A DNA stretch of 64,000 bases from Mycolicibacterium aurum (GTDB lineage: Bacteria > Actinomycetota > Actinomycetes > Mycobacteriales > Mycobacteriaceae), in contig LT549889.1 in the NCBI GenBank assembly GCA_900078775.1, positions 496,001-560,000 of the forward strand, written 5' to 3'. The translations under genes and the position numbers were made by a program. Each line of letters starts with the position of its first letter. Positions within the stretch are counted from its first letter, which is position 1. Below the pieces are notes generated by a model. The model ran no database searches, was not told where the DNA came from, and worked only from the letters and a program-made list of their open reading frames with translations. Below are positions 17,030-26,274 of this stretch, piece by piece.

Positions 17030-20000
17030 TCACCCAGCCGCAATACAGCCCCGAAGACCTGGCCCAGGCGCTCGGGTTGTTCACCCCGACCCCCGAACAG
17101 GCCGCGGTGATCGCCGCCCCGCCCGGCCCGCTGGTGGTCATCGCCGGCGCCGGGGCGGGCAAGACCGAGACGATGGCGGCCCGGGTGGTCTGGCTGGTGG
17201 CCAACGGCTACGCCCGGCCCAGCGAGGTGCTCGGCCTGACCTTCACCCGCAAGGCCGCCGGGCAGCTGCTGCGCCGGGTCCGCACCCGGCTGGCCCGGCT
17301 GGCCGGCACCGGGATCGGGCAGGACGTCGGTGGCCCGTACATCGGTACCGAGGACCCGCCCACCATCAGCACCTACCACGCCTTCGCCGGAGCGCTGCTG
17401 CGTGATCACGGGCTGTTGCTGCCGGTGGAGCCGGACACCCGGCTGATCGGCGCGACCGAACTGTGGCAGCTCGCCTACCGCGTGGTGTGCGAGCACCCGC
17501 GACGGTTGGACACCGACAAGTCCCCGGCCGCGGTCACCGCGCTGGTGCTGCGGCTGTCCGGGGCGCTGTCCGAGCACCTGGTCGACACCGCCGCGCTGCT
17601 GGACACCCACGTCGAGCTGGAGCGGCTCATCCACCACCTGCCCGCCGGCGGCGGCCAGCGTGACCGCGGGCCGGCCCAGTGGCTGCTCAAACTGCTGGCC
17701 ACCCAGACCGAACGCACCGAACTGGTGCCGCTGATCGACGAACTGCACCGCCGCATGCGTGCCGAGAAGGTGATGGACTTCGGCGCCCAGATGTCGGCGG
17801 CGGCCCGGCTGGCGATGACCGCGCCCCAGGTCGGCGCCCAGCTGCGGCAGCGCTACCGGGTGGTGCTGCTCGACGAGTACCAGGACACCGGGCACACCCA
17901 GCGCATCGCGTTGTCCTCGCTGTTCGGTGGCGGGGTCGACGATGGTCTGGCGCTGACCGCGGTCGGGGACCCGATCCAGTCCATCTACGGCTGGCGCGGC
18001 GCCTCGGCGGCCAACCTGCCGCGGTTCGTCACCGACTTCCCGCTCTCCGACGGCAGCCCCGCCCCGACCCTGGAACTGCGCACCAGTTGGCGCAACCCGC
18101 CCGAGGTGCTGCATCTGGCGAACGCGACGTCCGAGCAGGCCCGCCGGCGTTCGGTGAACGTCCGCGAACTGCTCCCGCGTCCGGACGCCGAACCGGGCAC
18201 CATCCGGGCGGCCCTGCTCAACGATGTGGTGGCCGAACGCAACTGGGTCGCCGACCGGATCGCGGCCCGGTACCTGGAGAACCCGACACCGCCGACCGCG
18301 GCGGTGTTGGTGCGGCGCAACGCCGATGCCGCGCCGATGGCCGAGGCGCTGACCGCGCGCGGGGTGCCGGTGGAGGTGGTCGGGCTGGCCGGGCTGCTGG
18401 CCATTCCGGAGGTCGCCGACGTGGTCGCCATGCTCAGGCTGGTGGTCGACCCGACCGGCGGGGCCGCCGCGATGCGGGTGCTGACCGGGCCGCGGCTGCG
18501 CCTCGGTGCCCGCGACATCACCGCGCTGTGGCAGCGTGCCGTGGCCATCGACGTGCCCGCCCCCGGCGAGCAGGGCCCGATGGAACGCATCGCCGCGCAG
18601 GCCGCGCCCGACGCGGACACCGCCTGCCTGGCCGACGCGATCTGCGATCCGGGCCCGGCCGACCGGTACTCCGATCCGGGGTATCACCGCATCGTCGGGC
18701 TGGGCCGCGAATTGACGGCGCTGCGTGCCCATCTCACGCATCCGCTGCCCGATCTGGTGGCCGAGATCCGGCGGGTGCTCGGCGTCGACGTGGAGGTCCG
18801 GGCGGCCCGCCCGGTGGCCAACGGCTGGGGCGGTACCGAACATCTGGACGCCTTCGGTGACGTGGTGGCCGACTTCGCGGCCCGCTCCGACGGATCCCCG
18901 GCCGGTCTGCTGGCCTACCTGGACGCCGCCGCCGAGCAGGAGAACGGGCTGGCCCCGGCCGAGGTGACGGTCTCGGCCGACCGGGTGCAGATCCTCACCG
19001 TGCACGCCGCCAAGGGCCTGGAGTGGCAGCTGGTGGCGGTGCCGCACCTGAGCGGGCGGGTGTTCCCGTCCACCGCGATGGCGCGGACCTGGCTCTCGGA
19101 TGCCGGCGACCTGCCGCCGCTGCTGCGCGGGGACCGGGTGACGGTCTCCGAGCACGGCGTCCCGGTGCTGGACACCTCCGACGTCAACGACCGGAAGGCG
19201 TTGTCCGACAAGATCGCTGCCCACAAGGACATGCTCGCCCAGCGCCGCGGTGACGAGGAACGCCGGCTGCTGTACGTGGCGCTGACCCGCTCGGAGGACA
19301 CCCTGCTGCTGTCCGGGCACCACTGGGGCGCCACCGAATCCAAGCCCCGCGGACCCTCGGAGTTCCTCACCGAACTCAAACGGGTCATCGACGATTCCGC
19401 GGCGGCCGGGCAACCGTGCGGCACCATCGACGAATGGGCGCCCGACCCGCCCGACGGCGAACTGAACCCGTTGCGCGGCACCGTCGTCGAGGCGGTGTGG
19501 CCGGCCCGGGTCGGTGTGGGCGTGGGGCCCGGCGGCCGGCCCGCCGACATCGAACGCGGCGCCGATCTGGTGGCCCGGGCCGCGGCCGGTGACATCGGCC
19601 CCACAGTGGACCCGGAGAACTGGGCGGGCGACGTCGACGCGCTGCTCGCCGAGCGGGAACGGGTCGCCGAACCGGCGCCGGTGCCGCTGCCCGGGCAGCT
19701 GTCGGTCAGCACCCTGGTCGAACTGGGCAAGGACCCGGCCGCGGCGCTCGCCCGGCTGCGCCGCCGGCTGCCGGCCCGCCCCGAACCACACGCATTGCTG
19801 GGCACCGCATTCCACGAATGGGTGCAGCGCTACTTCCACGCCGAGCGGCTGTTCGACCTGGAGGACCTGCCCGGCGCGGTGGACGGCGAGGCCGGCCGCG
19901 CGCACGCCGAGGCGCTGGCCGATCTGCAGGCCGCGTTCGCCGCCTCGGCGTGGGCGTCACGCACCCCGACCGACGTCGAGGTGCCCTTCGATATGATCCT

Positions 20001-20325
20001 CGACCCGCAACGCGGCACCGTGGTGCGCGGCCGCATCGACGCGGTCTTCGCCGAACCGGACGGCGGTGCGGTGGTGGTGGACTGGAAGACGGGGGAGCCG
20101 CCGAGCACCCCGGAAGCCCAGCGGCACGCGGCGATCCAGCTCGCGGTGTACCGGCTGGCGTGGGCCGGTCTGCAGGGTTGCCCGCCCGAATCGGTGCGGG
20201 CCGCATTCCACTACGTGCGCAGCGGGGTGACCGTCATGCCCGAGGATCTGCCGACCGCCGCAGAACTGGCCGACCTGCTGACCGGGGTCGCGGCCGAGGA
20301 GTCGGTGGTTCAGGAGGCGCGGTAG
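17026..20325 (+). CDS. adnB: AdnB subunit of the AdnAB helicase-nuclease
   Basis: A 1099-residue partner of AdnA. It has a complete UvrD-type motor: Walker A GAGAGKTET (Lys46), LTFTRKAAG, DEYQDT (283-288), [21 protein letters not shown] and VALTRSED. The C-terminal nuclease has GTAFHEWVQ, VDWKTGE (Asp1019, Lys1021) and QLAVYRLAW. It is known as the main translocating motor of AdnAB. GTG 17026 overlaps the adnA stop by four bases, implying translational coupling and equal dosage. Its 3' end overlaps the oppositely oriented DoxX-like gene by 16 bases. It matches Rv3201c. Confidence 0.92.
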   Translation: MITQPQYSPEDLAQALGLFTPTPEQAAVIAAPPGPLVVIAGAGAGKTETMAARVVWLVANGYARPSEVLGLTFTRKAAGQLLRRVRTRLARLAGTGIGQDVGGPYIGTEDPPTISTYHAFAGALLRDHGLLLPVEPDTRLIGATELWQLAYRVVCEHPRRLDTDKSPAAVTALVLRLSGALSEHLVDTAALLDTHVELERLIHHLPAGGGQRDRGPAQWLLKLLATQTERTELVPLIDELHRRMRAEKVMDFGAQMSAAARLAMTAPQVGAQLRQRYRVVLLDEYQDTGHTQRIALSSLFGGGVDDGLALTAVGDPIQSIYGWRGASAANLPRFVTDFPLSDGSPAPTLELRTSWRNPPEVLHLANATSEQARRRSVNVRELLPRPDAEPGTIRAALLNDVVAERNWVADRIAARYLENPTPPTAAVLVRRNADAAPMAEALTARGVPVEVVGLAGLLAIPEVADVVAMLRLVVDPTGGAAAMRVLTGPRLRLGARDITALWQRAVAIDVPAPGEQGPMERIAAQAAPDADTACLADAICDPGPADRYSDPGYHRIVGLGRELTALRAHLTHPLPDLVAEIRRVLGVDVEVRAARPVANGWGGTEHLDAFGDVVADFAARSDGSPAGLLAYLDAAAEQENGLAPAEVTVSADRVQILTVHAAKGLEWQLVAVPHLSGRVFPSTAMARTWLSDAGDLPPLLRGDRVTVSEHGVPVLDTSDVNDRKALSDKIAAHKDMLAQRRGDEERRLLYVALTRSEDTLLLSGHHWGATESKPRGPSEFLTELKRVIDDSAAAGQPCGTIDEWAPDPPDGELNPLRGTVVEAVWPARVGVGVGPGGRPADIERGADLVARAAAGDIGPTVDPENWAGDVDALLAERERVAEPAPVPLPGQLSVSTLVELGKDPAAALARLRRRLPARPEPHALLGTAFHEWVQRYFHAERLFDLEDLPGAVDGEAGRAHAEALADLQAAFAASAWASRTPTDVEVPFDMILDPQRGTVVRGRIDAVFAEPDGGAVVVDWKTGEPPSTPEAQRHAAIQLAVYRLAWAGLQGCPPESVRAAFHYVRSGVTVMPEDLPTAAELADLLTGVAAEESVVQEAR

Positions 20326-20705
20326 ACCTTGTAAGCCTGGGTGATCATCGGGATCTGCAGCGGCAGCCGGGCCCACGCGCCGGCGCGCATGAGGGCCGGT
20401 TTATCTTTCCACAGCCGCACCATGTTCACGTTCGCCGGGAACACCCCCAGATACAGCGCGATCGCGGCCAGCGCGCCGAGCTTGCGGGTCCGCGGGACCA
20501 GCAGCGCGGTGCCGACGGCGAGCTCGGCGACCCCGGAGCCGTGCGTGTACAGCCGCGCGCTGCCGGGCAGTTCCGCCGGGACGATGGTGTCGAAAGGCTT
20601 GGGCGCCACGAAGTGCAGGACGCCCATACCCACCAGCAGCCCGCCCATCCGGACGGCGCGGCGCGCGTTGGCTTGTTGCTGATCTCCGGCTGGGGGCGTT
20701 GTCAT
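20310..20705 (-). CDS. DoxX-family membrane protein
   Basis: A 131-residue protein with about four hydrophobic helices and the DoxX-like segments GVLHFVAPKPFDTIVP and GVAELAVGTALLVPRTR. The family is linked to thiol/redox or quinone-associated membrane complexes in some bacteria, but nothing here fixes a role. ATG 20705 gives the family length. It is divergent from the ion-channel gene (42 bp between starts), and its 3' end overlaps adnB. Confidence 0.75.
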   Translation of the reverse strand: MTTPPAGDQQQANARRAVRMGGLLVGMGVLHFVAPKPFDTIVPAELPGSARLYTHGSGVAELAVGTALLVPRTRKLGALAAIALYLGVFPANVNMVRLWKDKPALMRAGAWARLPLQIPMITQAYKVYRAS

Positions 20706-20747
20706 GGTTACATTGTGGCGTGCCGACCCCGCACCGATTGGTGAATC

Positions 20748-21839
20748 GTGGCCAGAGGTAGGTTGCGCCGGCGGTTGGCGGCGGTCAACCAGAACCTCAC
20801 GTCGCGTCATGACGCCGACCTCGTCGACGTTCTGAGCATCCCGGAGAAGTTCGTCAGCCCGGGCCGCCGGATCTTCAGGCGGGTCCTCTACGCACTCGGC
20901 GCGTTGTTCGCCGCGGTGCTGATCGTCTACCTGGACCGGCACGGCTACCGAGATCTGCGCGACAGCCCGGACCCGAACGACCCGCTGTCGTTCCTGGACT
21001 GTCTGTACTACGCCACGGTGTCGCTGTCGACCACCGGCTACGGCGACATCACCCCGGTGACTCCCTCGGCGCGACTGGTCAACGTCCTGGTCATCACGCC
21101 GCTGCGGGTGGCGTTCCTGATCGTGCTGATCGGCACCACGGTGGAAACCCTGACCACCCAGTCGCGGCAGGCCTTGAAGATCCAGCGATGGAGGAAGAGC
21201 GTGCGTAACCACACCGTCGTCGTCGGCTACGGCACCAAGGGCCGCACTGCGGTCGCGGCCATGATCGGCGACGACGTGGCGCCCGCCGACATCGTCGTGG
21301 TCGAGAACAACCCGGCCGCCCTCGAACGCGCCAAGAACGCCGGGCTGGTCACCGTGCGGGGCAACGCCACCGACTCGGAGATCCTGCGGCTGGCCTCCAC
21401 CCAGCACGCCAAGTCGATCATCGTGGCCGCCAATGATGACAACACCGCGGTGCTGGTCACCCTCACCGCCCGCGAGCTGAACCCGAACGCCACCATCATC
21501 GCGGCGGTCCGCGAATCGGAGGGCCAGCATCTGCTCAAGCAGTCCGGGGCCACCACCACCGTCGTGACGTCCGAGACCGCCGGCCGGCTGCTGGGCCTGG
21601 CCACTCAGACCCCGAGTGTCGTGGAGATCATGGAGGATCTGCTCACCCCCGACGCCGGGTTCGCGATCGCCGAGCGCCAGGTGGAGGTCAAGGAGGCCGG
21701 CGGGTCGCCGCGGCACCTCAAGGACATCGTGCTCGGCGTGGTGCGCGATGGGCAGCTGCTGCGGGTGGACGACGAACGCGTGGATGCCCTGGAGCTGACC
21801 GACCGGCTGCTCTACGTCCGCTCGAAGGAAGACCGGTAA
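20748..21839 (+). CDS. Two-TM potassium channel with TrkA/RCK regulatory domain
   Basis: A 363-residue protein. TM1 (VLYALGALFAAVLIVYL) comes first, then a pore loop with selectivity filter TTGYGD and TM2. The cytoplasmic Rossmann domain (VVGYGTKGRTAV, acid switch VVEN) and a TrkA-C-like end (HLKDIVLG) follow. This is the MthK-like layout, so ligand-gated K+ passage is expected. The start is GTG 20748; no good ribosome binding site is visible. It corresponds to Rv3200c and is followed six bases later by nudC, probably in one transcript. Confidence 0.88.
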   Translation: MARGRLRRRLAAVNQNLTSRHDADLVDVLSIPEKFVSPGRRIFRRVLYALGALFAAVLIVYLDRHGYRDLRDSPDPNDPLSFLDCLYYATVSLSTTGYGDITPVTPSARLVNVLVITPLRVAFLIVLIGTTVETLTTQSRQALKIQRWRKSVRNHTVVVGYGTKGRTAVAAMIGDDVAPADIVVVENNPAALERAKNAGLVTVRGNATDSEILRLASTQHAKSIIVAANDDNTAVLVTLTARELNPNATIIAAVRESEGQHLLKQSGATTTVVTSETAGRLLGLATQTPSVVEIMEDLLTPDAGFAIAERQVEVKEAGGSPRHLKDIVLGVVRDGQLLRVDDERVDALELTDRLLYVRSKEDR

Positions 21840-21845
21840 TCACCC

Positions 21846-22769
21846 GTGAGTTTCACGCTCCGCAACGTCCCCCTGCTGTCCCGGGTCGGCGCCGACCGCG
21901 CCGACACCCTGCGCACCGACATCGACGCGGCCATCGCCGGCTGGGCCGATGCGCTGGTGCTGCGGGTGGACCGGCGTAACCAGGTGCTGATCGCCGGGGA
22001 CAGCGTGGTGCTCGGCAGTGCCACCGCGCTCGGGGACAGCCCACCCGAACACGCGGTGTTCCTGGGCCGGCTGCGCGACGGCCGGCACGTGTGGGCGATC
22101 CGCGCGCCGCTGGAAGCCCCCGAGGACCCGACGGTGGAGGCCTCGGTGCTCGACCTGCGCCGCGCCGGATCCGTCTTCGACGATGCCAGCGCGCAACTCG
22201 TCGCCACCGCGACCGCGCTGTTGAACTGGCACGACAACGCCGGCTACAGCCCGGTCGACGGGACACCGACCACGTCGATCAAGGCGGGCTGGGCGCGGAT
22301 CAACCCGGTCACCGGGCATGAGGAGTTCCCGCGCATCGACCCGGCGATCATCTGCCTGGTGCACGACGGGCACGACCGCGCGGTGCTGGCCCGTCAGGGC
22401 GTCTGGCCGGACCGGATGTTCTCCATCCTGGCCGGATTCGTGGAGGCGGGGGAGTCCTTCGAGTCCTGCGTGGTCCGTGAGATCGCCGAGGAGGTCGGTC
22501 TCGACGTCACCGACGTGCAGTACCTGGGCAGCCAGCCGTGGCCGTTCCCGCGGTCGCTGATGGTGGGCTTCCACGCCCTCGGTGACCCCGAGCAGCCGTT
22601 CGCGTTCAACGACGGCGAGATCGCCGAGGCCCAGTGGTTCACCCGCTCCGAGATCCGCCAGGCGCTGGAACAGGGCGACTGGAGCAGCAATTCGTCATCG
22701 CGGCTGCTGCTGCCGGGCTCCATCTCGATCGCCCGCGAGATCATCGAATCCTGGGCAGCGCAGGACTGA
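21846..22769 (+). CDS. nudC: NADH pyrophosphatase NudC
   Basis: A 307-residue Nudix hydrolase that splits NAD(H) into NMN(H) and AMP. The Nudix box spans GFVEAGESF to REIAEEVGL, and the NADH-specific motif SQPWPFPRSL follows. The four zinc Cys present in E. coli NudC are absent; the equivalent linker reads HDNAGYSPVDG, as in other mycobacteria. The start is GTG 21846. M. tuberculosis NudC (Rv3199c) has been linked to detoxifying isoniazid-NAD adducts. A two-TM protein follows after two bases. Confidence 0.9.
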   Translation: MSFTLRNVPLLSRVGADRADTLRTDIDAAIAGWADALVLRVDRRNQVLIAGDSVVLGSATALGDSPPEHAVFLGRLRDGRHVWAIRAPLEAPEDPTVEASVLDLRRAGSVFDDASAQLVATATALLNWHDNAGYSPVDGTPTTSIKAGWARINPVTGHEEFPRIDPAIICLVHDGHDRAVLARQGVWPDRMFSILAGFVEAGESFESCVVREIAEEVGLDVTDVQYLGSQPWPFPRSLMVGFHALGDPEQPFAFNDGEIAEAQWFTRSEIRQALEQGDWSSNSSSRLLLPGSISIAREIIESWAAQD

Positions 22770-22771
22770 CG

Positions 22772-22987
22772 ATGGAGTCCCTGGTACCCGACACCGTCCG
22801 GCAGGCCCGCTGGTACATCGCCGGCGGCATCCTGGCCATCGTCATCGGCGTGGTCCGCGCGACCGGGTTCGCCACCAGCGGCGGCCTGGTCTACCTGGTG
22901 CTGGCCGCCCTGTTCCTGACGCTCGGGGTGGCCTCGGTGATCGCCGGCGCCATCCGGATCCGGCGCGGCGACGACCCGAAGGGTTAA
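22772..22987 (+). CDS. Small two-TM membrane protein
   Basis: A 71-residue protein with two hydrophobic segments (IAGGILAIVIGVV and LVYLVLAALFLTLGVASVIAGAI) and a basic C terminus, RIRRGDDPKG. No family recognised. ATG 22772 lies two bases after the nudC stop, so it is probably translated with nudC. The end overlaps the mrx1 end by four bases on the opposite strand. Confidence 0.65.
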   Translation: MESLVPDTVRQARWYIAGGILAIVIGVVRATGFATSGGLVYLVLAALFLTLGVASVIAGAIRIRRGDDPKG

Positions 22988-23226
22988 CCCAGTTTGGCCT
23001 TGACCTGCTTGATGTTCGGGTTGGTCAGGGTCGAGCCGTCGGCGAACTTCACCGTGGGCACCACGTGGTTGCCGTTGTTGACCGAGCCGACGAACTCCGC
23101 GGCGGCCGGGTCGTCCTCGATGTCGACCTCGTCCCAGGCGATGCCCTCGGCCTTGAGGGCGGTCTTGAGCCGGTTGCAGTATCCGCACCAGGTGGTGGTG
23201 TACATGGTCAGCTGGGCGTTGCTCAT
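22984..23226 (-). CDS. mrx1: Mycoredoxin-1
   Basis: An 80-residue glutaredoxin-fold protein with the CGYC active site (Cys14, Cys17), the cis-Pro in VVPTVKF and the ADGSTLTNP tail. Mycoredoxin-1 reduces mycothiol mixed disulfides on proteins, using mycothiol as electron donor. The sequence closely matches my memory of Rv3198A. ATG 23226 is the only sensible start. The gene is divergent from uvrD2 and convergent with the small membrane protein gene. Confidence 0.9.
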   Translation of the reverse strand: MSNAQLTMYTTTWCGYCNRLKTALKAEGIAWDEVDIEDDPAAAEFVGSVNNGNHVVPTVKFADGSTLTNPNIKQVKAKLG

Positions 23227-23414
23227 GGCGCGGTCAACCTATCGACGTCGGTGCGTATTCCTGACAAACCCTAGAAGACCCCGCCCAGGCGACCCGGGGG
23301 CAGGGATGGATCGAGGGGGAACACATGCCCATCACCGTCGCCGGCGATCTTCGGTCAGTGCCTGGAGCCGCAGCGGTAACACCCGTGTCGCACCCTCCTG
23401 CCATGATGGACGGC

Positions 23415-25502
23415 ATGCCGTCCGTCGACAGTCTGCTCGGCGACCTCGACGACGAACAGCGCGAGGCCGTCCTCGCCCCCCGCGGTCCGGTCTGCGTGCT
23501 GGCCGGCGCCGGTACCGGCAAGACTCGCACCATCACCCGCCGCATCGCCCACCTCGTGGTGGGTGGTCACGTCGCGCCCGGTCAGGTGCTGGCGGTGACG
23601 TTCACCGCGCGGGCCGCGGGGGAGATGCGCAGCCGCCTGCGCGCCCTCGGCGAGCAGGCCGGGGTGCCGACTGCGGCCGTGCAGGCCGTCACCTTCCACG
23701 CCGCCGCGCGACGGCAGCTGCAGTACTTTTGGCCGCGGGTGGTCGGCGACACCGGCTGGCAGCTGCTGGACAGCAAGTTCTCGGTGGTGGCCCAGGCCGC
23801 CAACAAGGCCGCCGTCAAGGCCAGCACCGACGATGTGCGCGACCTCGCCGGTGAGATCGAGTGGGCCAAGGCCTCGCTGATCACCCCGGAGCAGTACGCC
23901 GCCGCGGTGGCCCGGGTACGCCGTGACGTGCCGATGGACGCGGGCACCGTCGCCAAGGTCTACAACAACTACGAGAAACTCAAGCATCGGGACGGCACCG
24001 CGCTGCTCGACTTCGATGATCTGCTGCTGCACACCGCGGCCGCCATCGAGAACGACCCGGCCGTCGCGCAGGAGTTCCGGGATCGCTACCGCTGCTTCGT
24101 CGTCGACGAATACCAGGACGTCACCCCGCTGCAGCAACGAGTACTCAACGCCTGGCTGGGGGAGCGCGACGACCTGACCGTGGTCGGCGATGCCAACCAG
24201 ACCATCTACTCCTTCACCGGGGCCACCCCGAAGTTCCTGCTGGACTTCTCCCGCCGGTTTCCCGAGGCGACCCAGGTACGGCTGGAACGCGACTACCGGT
24301 CCACCCCCGAGGTGGTGTCGCTGGCCAACCGGGTGATCGCGGCGGCGCGTGGCCGGATGGCCGGCAGCAAGCTGCACCTGATCGGCCAGCGCCCGCCGGG
24401 ACCGAAACCCGGCTTCGCCGAGTACCCCGACGAGGTGGCCGAGGCGGCAGGCGTCGCCAAGAAGGTCGCCGCGCTCATCGAATCCGGTACACCCGCATCC
24501 GAGATCGCGGTGCTCTACCGGATCAACGCGCAGTCCGAGGTGTACGAGGAGGCGCTCACCGAGGCCGGCATCGCCTTCCAGGTGCGCGGTGGGGAGGGCT
24601 TCTTCAGCCGCCAGGAGATCCGGCAGGCGCTGATCGCGTTGCAGCGCAACGTCGATCACCCGCACGATTCGCTGCCGGACCTGGTCCGCGCCCTGCTCGA
24701 ACCGTTGGGCCTGACCGAGGAGCCCCCGGCCGGCACCAAGGCCCGGGAGCGCTGGGAAGCTCTGGAGGCGCTGGCCACCCTCGTCGATGACGAAGTGGCG
24801 CAACGACCTTCGCTGGACCTGCCGACCCTGATCGGTGAGCTGCGTCAGCGCGCCGACTCCCGTCACCCACCCGTCGTGCAGGGCGTCACGCTGGCGTCCC
24901 TGCACGCGGCAAAGGGCCTGGAATGGGATGCGGTCTTCCTGGTCGGCCTGGCCGACGGCACCATGCCGATCTCGCATGCGCTGGCCCACGGTCCGGACAG
25001 CGAGGCGGTCGAGGAGGAGCGCCGGCTGCTCTACGTCGGCGTCACCCGAGCCCGGGTGCACCTGACGCTGAGCTGGGCGCTGGCCCGCGCCCCCGGCGGC
25101 CGGCAGAGCCGGCGGCCGTCCCGGTTCCTCAACGGGGTGGCGCCCCAGTCCTCCTCGGACGCCGGCCCGGCACGGCCCAAACGTGCCCGCGGGGCGGCAC
25201 CGCGCTGCCGGGTCTGCAACGGCGCGCTGACCGGTTCGACGGCGATCATGCTGCGCCGGTGCGAGAGTTGCCCGTCCGATGTCGACACCGAGCTGCTGGC
25301 CGAGCTGAAGGACTGGCGGCTGCGGGTCTCGCAGGAGATGAAGGTGCCGGCCTTCGTGGTGTTCACCGACAACACCCTGATCGCCATCGCCGAAACCCTG
25401 CCGGTGGATGCGGCCGCACTGGTCGCCATCCCCGGCATCGGTGCCCGCAAGCTGGAGCAGTACGGCCCCGACGTGCTGGCGCTGGTCAAGGCCCGCACCT
25501 GA
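23415..25502 (+). CDS. uvrD2: ATP-dependent DNA helicase UvrD2
   Basis: A 695-residue superfamily 1 helicase. Motifs in order are GAGTGKTRT (Lys36), [50 protein letters not shown] and VGVTRAR. After the motor come a tetracysteine module (CRVC and CESC) and a C-terminal HRDC domain ending [13 protein letters not shown]. UvrD2 is essential in mycobacteria and unwinds DNA in repair and replication. Start ATG 23415 (MPSVDSLL) resembles the usual N terminus; in-frame ATGs at 23403 and 23325 would add 4 or 30 residues. It matches Rv3198c and ends 480 bases before whiB7. Confidence 0.92.
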   Translation: MPSVDSLLGDLDDEQREAVLAPRGPVCVLAGAGTGKTRTITRRIAHLVVGGHVAPGQVLAVTFTARAAGEMRSRLRALGEQAGVPTAAVQAVTFHAAARRQLQYFWPRVVGDTGWQLLDSKFSVVAQAANKAAVKASTDDVRDLAGEIEWAKASLITPEQYAAAVARVRRDVPMDAGTVAKVYNNYEKLKHRDGTALLDFDDLLLHTAAAIENDPAVAQEFRDRYRCFVVDEYQDVTPLQQRVLNAWLGERDDLTVVGDANQTIYSFTGATPKFLLDFSRRFPEATQVRLERDYRSTPEVVSLANRVIAAARGRMAGSKLHLIGQRPPGPKPGFAEYPDEVAEAAGVAKKVAALIESGTPASEIAVLYRINAQSEVYEEALTEAGIAFQVRGGEGFFSRQEIRQALIALQRNVDHPHDSLPDLVRALLEPLGLTEEPPAGTKARERWEALEALATLVDDEVAQRPSLDLPTLIGELRQRADSRHPPVVQGVTLASLHAAKGLEWDAVFLVGLADGTMPISHALAHGPDSEAVEEERRLLYVGVTRARVHLTLSWALARAPGGRQSRRPSRFLNGVAPQSSSDAGPARPKRARGAAPRCRVCNGALTGSTAIMLRRCESCPSDVDTELLAELKDWRLRVSQEMKVPAFVVFTDNTLIAIAETLPVDAAALVAIPGIGARKLEQYGPDVLALVKART

Positions 25503-25557
25503 CGTGGCCCCACGAACTCGGCCAAACTTCGTACAAATCCCGCCAAAACCGCTGGTC

Positions 25558-25597
25558 AAAAAATCGCTTGTCCGTTCGTGCTGTTAGCCTCTAGCCT
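25558..25597 (+). promoter_or_regulatory. whiB7 promoter with AT-rich WhiB7 element
   Basis: An A-rich block, AAAAAAT (25558-25564), sits three bases before the -35 TTGTCC (25568-25573), as known for WhiB7-activated promoters. A -10 TAGCCT at 25592-25597 is 18 bases downstream. The same hexamer also occurs seven bases earlier (25585-25590), so the -10 region is duplicated. Confidence 0.65.
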
Positions 25598-25660
25598 CAG
25601 ACGCACACGTTCTACGTGACTGATCGGCTGTATGTAAGCGGAAGGGAGGGACTCGGCAAC

Positions 25661-25840
25661 ATGGACATCATCGCCATGAATCGCGGCGTAGCCGCCAGCG
25701 CCATGCCGCTGCCCGTCCGCGCCGTCGCCGGCAATCCCGCCATGCAGCGAGCTGGTTGGGCGCCCGCTGCCGCCGCGCCGCAGCATAAGCGCCGCTACGC
25801 CGATGCGATCCCTGCGTCCGTGAAATGGGGTACCCCCTAG
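25661..25840 (+). CDS. Upstream ORF in the whiB7 leader
   Basis: An ORF of 59 codons (MDIIAMNRGV to ASVKWGTP) inside the whiB7 leader, with a strong ribosome binding site GGAAGGGAGG (25640-25649). It stops at TAG 25838-25840, 22 bases before the attenuator stem. In known whiB7 leaders, translation of an upstream ORF senses ribosome inhibition and controls read-through. The peptide shows no domain and is Ala/Pro/Arg rich. An alternative in-frame GTG at 25616 lacks a ribosome binding site. Confidence 0.6.
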   Translation: MDIIAMNRGVAASAMPLPVRAVAGNPAMQRAGWAPAAAAPQHKRRYADAIPASVKWGTP

Positions 25841-25862
25841 GTAGCCCCGACACCGCCGAAAA

Positions 25863-25904
25863 GGCCACGGACCCGCGACAACCGGATCCGTGGCCATTGT
25901 TTTT
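25863..25904 (+). terminator. whiB7 transcription attenuator
   Basis: A perfect 9-bp stem (GGCCACGGA 25863-25871, TCCGTGGCC 25887-25895) is followed directly by ATTGTTTTT. This is a canonical intrinsic terminator with a T-run, rare in this window. It sits 80 bases before the whiB7 start, between the upstream ORF and the gene, so it should stop basal transcription unless antiterminated. Confidence 0.85.
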
Positions 25905-25983
25905 CGGTACACCCGAACACTCTGGTCGCCCGGTCCGGTCCATACATCGACACCGAATCAACGACCAGGAAGTAGAGAAAGAC

Positions 25984-26262
25984 ATGTCCCTCCAGGCATG
26001 CCCCGAACGAATACTGCCCGCGGTGCCGTGCCACGAGGCCGATCCCGACCTGTGGTTCGCCGAGAGCCCGACCGAACTGGAACGGGCCAAGGCGCTCTGC
26101 GCGGAGTGCCCGATCCGCAGCCTGTGCCTCGACGAAGCCCTGGAACGGCAAGAGCCGTGGGGTGTTTGGGGTGGCGAGATCCTCGAACGCGGGACGATCG
26201 TGGCGCGCAAGCGGCCGCGCGGGCGCCCGCGCAAGAACAGCCGCGCGGGTCAGGCGGCGTGA
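25984..26262 (+). CDS. whiB7: WhiB7 transcriptional regulator
   Basis: A 92-residue Wbl protein. Cys16, Cys39, Cys42 and Cys48 bind the 4Fe-4S cluster. The GVWGGE turn (60-65), which contacts SigA, follows, then the C-terminal AT-hook RGRP (79-82), which recognises AT-rich DNA upstream of -35 elements. WhiB7 activates intrinsic resistance genes to ribosome-targeting drugs and its own promoter. Start ATG 25984 follows GTAGAGAAAG. Expression is gated by the leader described above. It ends 12 bases from the convergent ABC1 gene. Confidence 0.95.
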   Translation: MSLQACPERILPAVPCHEADPDLWFAESPTELERAKALCAECPIRSLCLDEALERQEPWGVWGGEILERGTIVARKRPRGRPRKNSRAGQAA

Positions 26263-26274
26263 TGACCCGAGAGA

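Noticed and set aside
16819..19905. A 1028-codon open frame antisense to adnA/adnB
   Set aside because: It has a low-complexity Gly/Arg/His/Gln composition and no domain, and mirrors the codon bias of adnB on the other strand.
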